12,608 nucleotides of DNA. It comes from an uncultured Bacteroidota bacterium (GTDB lineage: Bacteria > Bacteroidota > Bacteroidia > Chitinophagales > Chitinophagaceae). The notes beneath the pieces were generated by a model, which saw only the letters and a list, made by a program, of their open reading frames with translations, had not been told where the DNA came from and made no database searches. Below, one piece after another: positions 7,538 through 12,608 of this stretch (position 1 is its first letter; each line of letters starts with the position of its first letter). The stretch is from the NCBI GenBank assembly GCA_903933765.1, contig CAIZLI010000246.1, forward strand, positions 1-12,608, read 5' to 3'. A program made the position numbers and the translations under genes.

Positions 7538-9637
7538 TTATTTTGAAGCAGGCATCGCCTTTTCCAATAAGTGTTTGTAAATAAATTGATTCTTCAAGTC
7601 GGTAAAATGTTTGCCTTTTGCACCACCCCAACCATGACGACCTCCTGGATACAACATAAATTCTACTTGCTTGCCTTGATCTTGCAATGCACTCAATAAT
7701 TGAATTGAATTTTGCATATGCACATTGTCATCCATTGTACCATGCACCAATTGTAATACGCCTTTAAAGTTTTTTAAATGCGTCATCACATTACTAGACT
7801 TATATCCTTCTGGATTTTCTGCTGGCGTATCCATGAAACGTTCTGTATAATGTGAATCATATAATTCCCAAGCCGTTACACTTCCTCCAGCCATTGCATG
7901 GGTAAATACAGATGATCCATAAGTCAATGCATAAGAACTCATATATCCACCATAGCTAAATCCGGTCATTGCAATTTTAGTAGGGTCAGCTTGTCCGTTA
8001 GCAATAAACCATTTTGCCATCGTCATATAATCTTCCATTTCCCAATGGCCCAAGTCACGGTACATATAGTTGACACCCTCTTTTCCAAAATGTCCACTTG
8101 CACGGTGATCAAATGCCACCTGAATTAAACCTTCTTGTGCCCATGCTTCTTTAGTTGAATTCGAAGACCAGCTGTCCATCACTGTACCTGCATTTGGTCC
8201 ACCATAAATGCTCACCAACAATGGATACTTTTTATTAGGATCCATATTTTTAGGCCAGGTTACCAAGGCTGGTAATTCAAATAAACCATCGGCACTCTTA
8301 ATACGAATCAATTCTGTCTTAGCCAATTTGCTTGCGTCAAAGTTAGCTGGCGTTGCAGTGCCTAACACTTCTACTGTTTTCTTTTGTGCGTTGATCAAAG
8401 CCATTGTAGTCGGAGTTTGTACATTGCTATACAGGGTTACAAAGTTTTTTGCATCAGGTGCTAAATAAACTTGTGCATTGTTAAAATCTCCAACGGTTAA
8501 TCTTTTTTGATTTTTACCATCAAAACCAATCGAGTATAAATCAATTCTTGCACTACTTTCAATACCTCTAGCCGTAAAATAAATGGTCTTGTTTTTTTCA
8601 TCAATCTGACGAATACCTAATACAGTAAATTTTCCGTTCGTGATAGGGTATTGCAATTTACCTTCCATATCATACATATACAATTGATTCCATCCGCTCG
8701 CATCTGCCTGAGCAATGTATCCTTTGTTGTTTGGAATAAAATTGATTCTACCGCCATTTCTGTCTTCTAGATCGATCCATGTTTTTTGGTATTCAGTATA
8801 CACAGGCTTTTTTGTACCTGTGGTCATATTCAATTCATAAATTTTAAGGTTGTTTTGACCACGATCCATCCAGCTCAACCACATTGCATTGTTATTTGGA
8901 TTCCAAATAGGCCATCCAAAATATTGGTCATCAGCTTCATTGAAATCAGCCCAAGTAATGTTTCCACCTTCTGGTGCAGTCCATCCAATTTTTACAGTTG
9001 GATTTTGATCACCTGCTTTTGGATACCTTGTTTCTTCTACAAAGCCATGCTGCCCTTCGCTATTATAAATAGGAAACATAGGTACTTTACGCTCATCAAA
9101 ACGCATAAATGAAATATACTTGCTATCTGGACTCCACCAGAATGCACGGTACTGTGTTGGACGACCAAAGATCTCTTCAAAATACACCCAGCTAGCATAA
9201 CCATTTAAGATGCCTGTGGCGCCATCATTGGTGATGGCTACTTCCTTTTTTGTAGCCAAGGATAAAGTATATAAATTATTGTTCTTAGTGTAGCCTACAT
9301 AATTACCATCAGGTGATAATGTAGGATTTTTTTCTTCTGCATTATCAAAAGTCAATTGCACTTCTGTCCCATTGTCTTTTAAAAAGAGGTCTCCTTTTTT
9401 AAGGACCACCGATTTTTCGGTTGGTACCAGTTCTGCTGGTGCAATACTATATTGCTTTGTAGTAAGATTGTACACATAATTTTTAGGTGCAGCATCCTCC
9501 CCTCTTTTTGTATTCAAGACAAACTGGTTATTGTCTATCCAACGGATAAAACGAGGTAAACCACTTTGAGGCATTTGCGCAATCCCTGAAAAAGAGATCA
9601 AACTGAAAACGACTGAGACTAAGATTGTTTTTTTCAT
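7538..9637 (-). CDS. Secreted dipeptidyl peptidase IV (S9B prolyl peptidase)
   Basis: Serine peptidase that removes N-terminal X-Pro or X-Ala dipeptides, probably in the periplasm or at the cell surface. It has 699 residues. Residues 1-20 form a signal peptide (MKK, a hydrophobic core, then GIA before Gln21). A beta-propeller (about 25-450) includes the double-Glu motif in VYFEEIFGR (Glu154-Glu155), which in DPP-IV binds the free amino terminus of the substrate. The alpha/beta-hydrolase domain has Ser561 in GFSYGG, Asp636 in HGTMDDNVH and His668 in GGRHGW, so the triad is complete. The EE motif favours an exo-dipeptidyl peptidase over an oligopeptidase or acylaminoacyl peptidase. It lies 17 bp after leuS and 8 bp before ruvB, which implies shared transcription. 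The ATG at 9635-9637 is the only start that gives a proper signal peptide. The precise peptide source is unknown. Confidence 0.93.
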   Translation of the reverse strand: MKKTILVSVVFSLISFSGIAQMPQSGLPRFIRWIDNNQFVLNTKRGEDAAPKNYVYNLTTKQYSIAPAELVPTEKSVVLKKGDLFLKDNGTEVQLTFDNAEEKNPTLSPDGNYVGYTKNNNLYTLSLATKKEVAITNDGATGILNGYASWVYFEEIFGRPTQYRAFWWSPDSKYISFMRFDERKVPMFPIYNSEGQHGFVEETRYPKAGDQNPTVKIGWTAPEGGNITWADFNEADDQYFGWPIWNPNNNAMWLSWMDRGQNNLKIYELNMTTGTKKPVYTEYQKTWIDLEDRNGGRINFIPNNKGYIAQADASGWNQLYMYDMEGKLQYPITNGKFTVLGIRQIDEKNKTIYFTARGIESSARIDLYSIGFDGKNQKRLTVGDFNNAQVYLAPDAKNFVTLYSNVQTPTTMALINAQKKTVEVLGTATPANFDASKLAKTELIRIKSADGLFELPALVTWPKNMDPNKKYPLLVSIYGGPNAGTVMDSWSSNSTKEAWAQEGLIQVAFDHRASGHFGKEGVNYMYRDLGHWEMEDYMTMAKWFIANGQADPTKIAMTGFSYGGYMSSYALTYGSSVFTHAMAGGSVTAWELYDSHYTERFMDTPAENPEGYKSSNVMTHLKNFKGVLQLVHGTMDDNVHMQNSIQLLSALQDQGKQVEFMLYPGGRHGWGGAKGKHFTDLKNQFIYKHLLEKAMPASK

Positions 9638-9654
9638 AGTATTTTATTTTTATG

Positions 9655-12405
9655 CTAGAGCACTACATTGATCATTTTACCTTTTACGAATATGAGTTTT
9701 TTTATTGGTTTTCCTTCTATCCATTTTTGAATTAATGCATTATTTAATACAATTTCATGTACCTGCGCTTCGGTTGCATCTAAATTGATGGCGATATTGG
9801 TTCTTACTTTTCCATTGATACTCACAGGATACTCCTTTGAAGTCTCAGTAACATATTGCGCATCAAAGATCGGGAAGGTCGCATCAATCACTAATCCTTG
9901 GTTGCCAATTAAGGACCAAAGTTCTTCACTAATATGTGGTGCATAAGGTGCCAATAAAACAAGGACCTGAGATAAGACTTCTTTTTTATGACAACCCAAA
10001 TCGAATAATTCGTTTACGCAAATCATAAAACTACTCACCGCAGTATTATAGCTATGACGTTCTGTGTCTTCTTCAATTTTTTTAATGGTCTTATGGAGCA
10101 CTTTTAATTCTGCTGGGGTTGCTTTTTCATCTAGCCAAACCTGTCCTTTCATTTCGTCATAAAACAACCTCCATAATTTTTTCAAAAATCGGTGCACCCC
10201 TTCAATGCCTTTGGTATCCCATGGCTTACTTTGTTCAACTGGCCCCAAGAACATTTCATACATTCTAAAAGTATCTGCACCATATTTATCAACAAGCACA
10301 TCTGGGTTTACTGTGTTGAATTTTGACTTAGACATTTTTTCAACTTCTACACCACAGATATATTTGCCATCTTCTAATTCAAATGTCGCGTTGGCGTAAT
10401 CTGGTTTCCATTTTTTGAACGCTTCTGTATCCAATACTTGACCATCTACAATATTGACATCCACATGCAATTGATCTACTTCCATGCTCTTGGCCAATCC
10501 AGCAGAAACAAAAACGGGTGTGCCTCTTTTACGATATACAAAACGGGAACTTCCTTGAATCATTCCCTGGTTCAATAATTTTTTAAAGGGTTCATCAAAA
10601 CCAATATGTCCTAAATCGTACAAGGCCTTGGTCCACATCCTACTGTACAATAAATGTCCTACAGCATGTTCTGTTCCACCAATATATAAGTCTACCTGAC
10701 CCCAATAATCACTCACTTTTCGATCACAAAATTCAGTGGTATTATGCGGATCCATATACCTTAAAAAATACCAGCTGCTTCCCGCAAAACCCGGCATGGT
10801 ATTGGTTTCAAAATGATTGGCCTTCCAGTCTTCGATATTCGCCAATGGCCCTTCTCCGTCTGGACCTGGTCCATAGTTTTCGACAGTAGGCAATAATAAA
10901 GGCAGCTCGCTTTCTGATAAAGGATAAGCAATCCCATTTTTCCATTGAATTGGAAATGGCTCTCCCCAATAACGTTGCCTGCTAAATGCAGCATCACGCA
11001 TACGGAAATTGACTTTCTTTTTCCCGATACCCATTGCTTCTAATTTTTCGATCACAATGGCAATGGCATCTTTTTGAATCATCCCATTTAAAAAATCACT
11101 ACTACTTAATACCCCATCTTTAGTTGGATTGGCAGCAGTGCCGTCATAAGCATCTCCAATGATATTGGTAATTGGAATATTAAAATGTTGTGCAAATTTG
11201 AAATCACGATCATCCCCACAAGGCACCGCCATAATCGCACCTGTGCCATATCCTGCAAGTACATATTCAGAAATCCAAATTGGAATGCGTTGTTGATTGA
11301 ACGGATTCACCACATAAGCGCCTGTAAAACAGCCTGTAATTTTTTTCTCTGCAATACGCTCACGCTCACTTCTGCTTTTCACATATGCGATATAGTCGTT
11401 CACTTCTTGTTGATGGGATGCAGGCACAATCTCTTGTATCAATGCATGTTCTGGCGCGACGACTAAAAAATCTACTCCAAATACGGTATCAGGTCTTGTG
11501 GTATATACAGTAAGCACTGCTTTTTGATCCGCCACTTTAAAATCAATCTCTGCACCATAACTTTTGCCAATCCAATTCGCTTGCATTTCTTTCATTGCAT
11601 CGCTAAATTGGATGGTGTCTAAGCCTGCTAATAAACGATCCGCATATTCTGTGATGCGTAAATACCATTGACGCAATTTCTTTTTTTCTACTGGATGTCC
11701 TCCTCTTTCGCTAAATCCATTGATCACTTCGTCATTGGCCAATACCGTGCCTAATGCAGCGCACCAATTCACTTCACCAAAACCACAAAACGCCAATCGA
11801 TATTGCATCAACACATCTTGCTGGGCTTTTTCATCCCAACTATTCCAGTTCGCTGCTGTAAAATTTAAATCAGGATCAGCAGGGCAGATATGTTGCAAGT
11901 TACCTTGCGCTTCAAATGCTTTCACCAATGCACTAATTGGATTGGCCTTATTTAAATGACGATCAAAATAACTATTGAATAATTGCAAAAAAATCCACTG
12001 TGTCCATTTATAATAAGTGGCGTCACAGGTTCTTACTTCTCTGTCCCAATCATAACAAAATCCAATATTGTCTAATTGACTTCTAAAATTATCAATATTG
12101 CTATGGGTGCTTTTTGAAGGATGCACCCCATGCTCAATGGCGTATTGTTCTGCAGGTAATCCAAAAGCATCATACCCCATTGGGTGCAAAACATTGAACC
12201 CCTTTAATCTTTTATACCTACTATAAATATCAGAAGCAATATAGCCTAAAGGATGACCCACATGCAAGCCTGCCCCACTCGGATAAGGGAACATATCTAA
12301 GACATAACATTTTGGCTTATTGCTTTGATTGGAAACCTGATAGGCCTTTTGATTTTTCCAGCTCGTTTGCCATTTTTTTTCGATCGTCTTAAACTGATAC
12401 TCCAT
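9655..12405 (-). CDS. leuS: Leucyl-tRNA synthetase
   Basis: Class I aminoacyl-tRNA synthetase that charges tRNA-Leu in the cytoplasm; 916 residues. The HIGH motif appears as HVGH (48-51) and KMSKS is at 690-694. The CP1 editing domain is intact, with the TTRPDT threonine-rich loop (302-307) and the editing Asp401 in PCGDDRD. Two traits differ from the E. coli enzyme. An insertion of about 55 residues (roughly 150-205, containing ANWNSW and QQDVLMQYRL) interrupts the catalytic domain. The zinc knuckle cysteines after VLANDEVING are replaced by FSERGGHPV, so this zinc site is lost. Both match what I recall of Bacteroidota LeuRS. The C-terminal tRNA-binding domain is present. It is the first gene of the leftward set and probably drives expression of the peptidase and ruvB. 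The start at 12403-12405 fits the family N-terminus. Confidence 0.97.
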   Translation of the reverse strand: MEYQFKTIEKKWQTSWKNQKAYQVSNQSNKPKCYVLDMFPYPSGAGLHVGHPLGYIASDIYSRYKRLKGFNVLHPMGYDAFGLPAEQYAIEHGVHPSKSTHSNIDNFRSQLDNIGFCYDWDREVRTCDATYYKWTQWIFLQLFNSYFDRHLNKANPISALVKAFEAQGNLQHICPADPDLNFTAANWNSWDEKAQQDVLMQYRLAFCGFGEVNWCAALGTVLANDEVINGFSERGGHPVEKKKLRQWYLRITEYADRLLAGLDTIQFSDAMKEMQANWIGKSYGAEIDFKVADQKAVLTVYTTRPDTVFGVDFLVVAPEHALIQEIVPASHQQEVNDYIAYVKSRSERERIAEKKITGCFTGAYVVNPFNQQRIPIWISEYVLAGYGTGAIMAVPCGDDRDFKFAQHFNIPITNIIGDAYDGTAANPTKDGVLSSSDFLNGMIQKDAIAIVIEKLEAMGIGKKKVNFRMRDAAFSRQRYWGEPFPIQWKNGIAYPLSESELPLLLPTVENYGPGPDGEGPLANIEDWKANHFETNTMPGFAGSSWYFLRYMDPHNTTEFCDRKVSDYWGQVDLYIGGTEHAVGHLLYSRMWTKALYDLGHIGFDEPFKKLLNQGMIQGSSRFVYRKRGTPVFVSAGLAKSMEVDQLHVDVNIVDGQVLDTEAFKKWKPDYANATFELEDGKYICGVEVEKMSKSKFNTVNPDVLVDKYGADTFRMYEMFLGPVEQSKPWDTKGIEGVHRFLKKLWRLFYDEMKGQVWLDEKATPAELKVLHKTIKKIEEDTERHSYNTAVSSFMICVNELFDLGCHKKEVLSQVLVLLAPYAPHISEELWSLIGNQGLVIDATFPIFDAQYVTETSKEYPVSINGKVRTNIAINLDATEAQVHEIVLNNALIQKWIEGKPIKKLIFVKGKMINVVL

Positions 12406-12504
12406 CTGCTAAATTTTCTTAAAAATCTGTAATTATTCGGTTTTGAATCTACCGGCCCACCATACCCCCTATTTTTAACAAAATTGGGTATAATTCGACC
12501 TCTG

Positions 12505-12512
12505 CAAATGTA
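12505..12512 (-). promoter_or_regulatory. Probable -7 box for leuS, with a leader of about 90 nt
   Basis: TACATTTG on the minus strand matches TAnnTTTG fully. A start near 12498 would give a leader of roughly 90 nt before the leuS ATG. The -33 element is not convincing: TTTG at 12526-12529 is only 13 bp upstream. The leader is AT-rich apart from a G/C stretch at about 12449-12470, which contains a four-codon reading frame preceded by a run of five G. No T-box, leucine-rich leader peptide or strong terminator hairpin was recognised. Confidence 0.5.
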
Positions 12513-12533
12513 AGTCTTTAGCGTTCAAAACCC

Positions 12534-12541
12534 TACATTTG
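12534..12541 (+). promoter_or_regulatory. Probable -7 box for the right-edge gene
   Basis: TACATTTG on the plus strand is identical to the box facing leuS. Transcription would begin near 12547, leaving a leader of about 23 nt before the ATG at 12570. The -33 region overlaps the centre of the inverted repeat and has no clear TTTG at 19 bp. Confidence 0.5.
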
Positions 12542-12569
12542 CAGTGCGAACAAGTAAAATTTTAATGCC

Positions 12570-12608
12570 ATGGCAGTATCCGGAAATGGATCTTTAAAGA
12601 GAAGCAAA
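12570..12608 (+). CDS. Start of a plus-strand gene, possibly cell-division protein FtsX (partial)
   Basis: Thirteen codons from the ATG at 12570-12572 are open to the right edge and read MAVSGNGSLKRSK. A nearby ATG at 12565 gives a frame that stops after ten codons, so it is not the start. The short, polar, basic N-terminus resembles the start of Bacteroidota FtsX before its first membrane segment, and I recall ftsX lying next to leuS in this phylum. Both points are weak with only 13 residues. The gene has its own promoter box about 30 bp upstream, divergent from leuS. Confidence 0.45.
   Translation, partial: MAVSGNGSLKRSK

Larger units (their letters stand above)
12502..12544. repeat. Perfect 11-bp inverted repeat between leuS and the right-edge gene
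   Basis: CTGCAAATGTA (12502-12512) and TACATTTGCAG (12534-12544) are exact reverse complements with a 21-bp centre. Each arm contains a TACATTTG box pointing outward, so the palindrome joins two divergent promoters. It could also serve as a two-sided operator or a stem, but no U-run follows it, so it is not a rho-independent terminator. Confidence 0.8.

Noticed and set aside
7530..7631. 34-codon N-terminal extension of ruvB
   Set aside because: It lies inside the peptidase gene in another frame and is not RuvB-like; the family start is at 7527-7529.
12436..12463. Plus-strand stretch resembling a tRNA T-arm and CCA end (GGTTTTGAATC ... CCCACCA)
   Set aside because: The T-stem does not pair at the required spacing and there is no room for a tRNA body before the leuS gene; probably chance. 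A remnant attachment site is not supported by any nearby integrase.

Overview
The window looks like an ordinary stretch of chromosome from a member of the Bacteroidota, probably close to Chitinophagaceae. The evidence is its AT-rich composition, the lack of Shine-Dalgarno sequences, promoter boxes of the Bacteroidota type (TAnnTTTG at about -7), a Bacteroidota-style leucyl-tRNA synthetase and RecQ, an RprY-like response regulator, and a secreted S9 dipeptidyl peptidase. No phage, transposon, CRISPR array, rRNA or tRNA gene was seen. Every gene is a single-copy housekeeping or physiological gene.

Layout from left to right. Positions 1-1173 (minus) hold most of an alanine dehydrogenase gene, cut by the left edge. 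Positions 1230-1658 (minus) hold tsaE, for tRNA t6A synthesis. Each of these two genes has its own recognisable promoter. Divergent from tsaE is a copper-type P1B ATPase (1728-3866, plus). A repeat-containing AT-rich spacer separates it from a RecQ-family helicase (3948-5678, plus) that starts with TTG. An OmpR/RprY-type response regulator follows (5759-6457, plus).

The response regulator converges, across a 34-bp gap without a visible terminator hairpin, on a leftward gene set: leuS (9655-12405), then a secreted dipeptidyl peptidase IV (7538-9637), then ruvB (6492-7529). The gaps between these genes are 17 and 8 bp, so they are probably one transcript. Upstream of leuS, a perfect 11-bp inverted repeat carries two back-to-back TACATTTG boxes. 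One faces leuS and the other faces the first 13 codons of a plus-strand gene that runs off the right edge, possibly ftsX.

The genes do not form one pathway. They cover translation (leuS, tsaE), DNA repair and recombination (ruvB, recQ), amino-acid and peptide catabolism (the peptidase and alanine dehydrogenase), copper export, and signal transduction. I found no convincing new multi-gene system. The points most worth checking are small: an alanine dehydrogenase with Asp in the middle of its Rossmann glycine motif, a probably leaderless tsaE, the palindromic divergent promoter at leuS, a copper-ATPase with an altered TM8 motif, and the start and duplicated tail of recQ.
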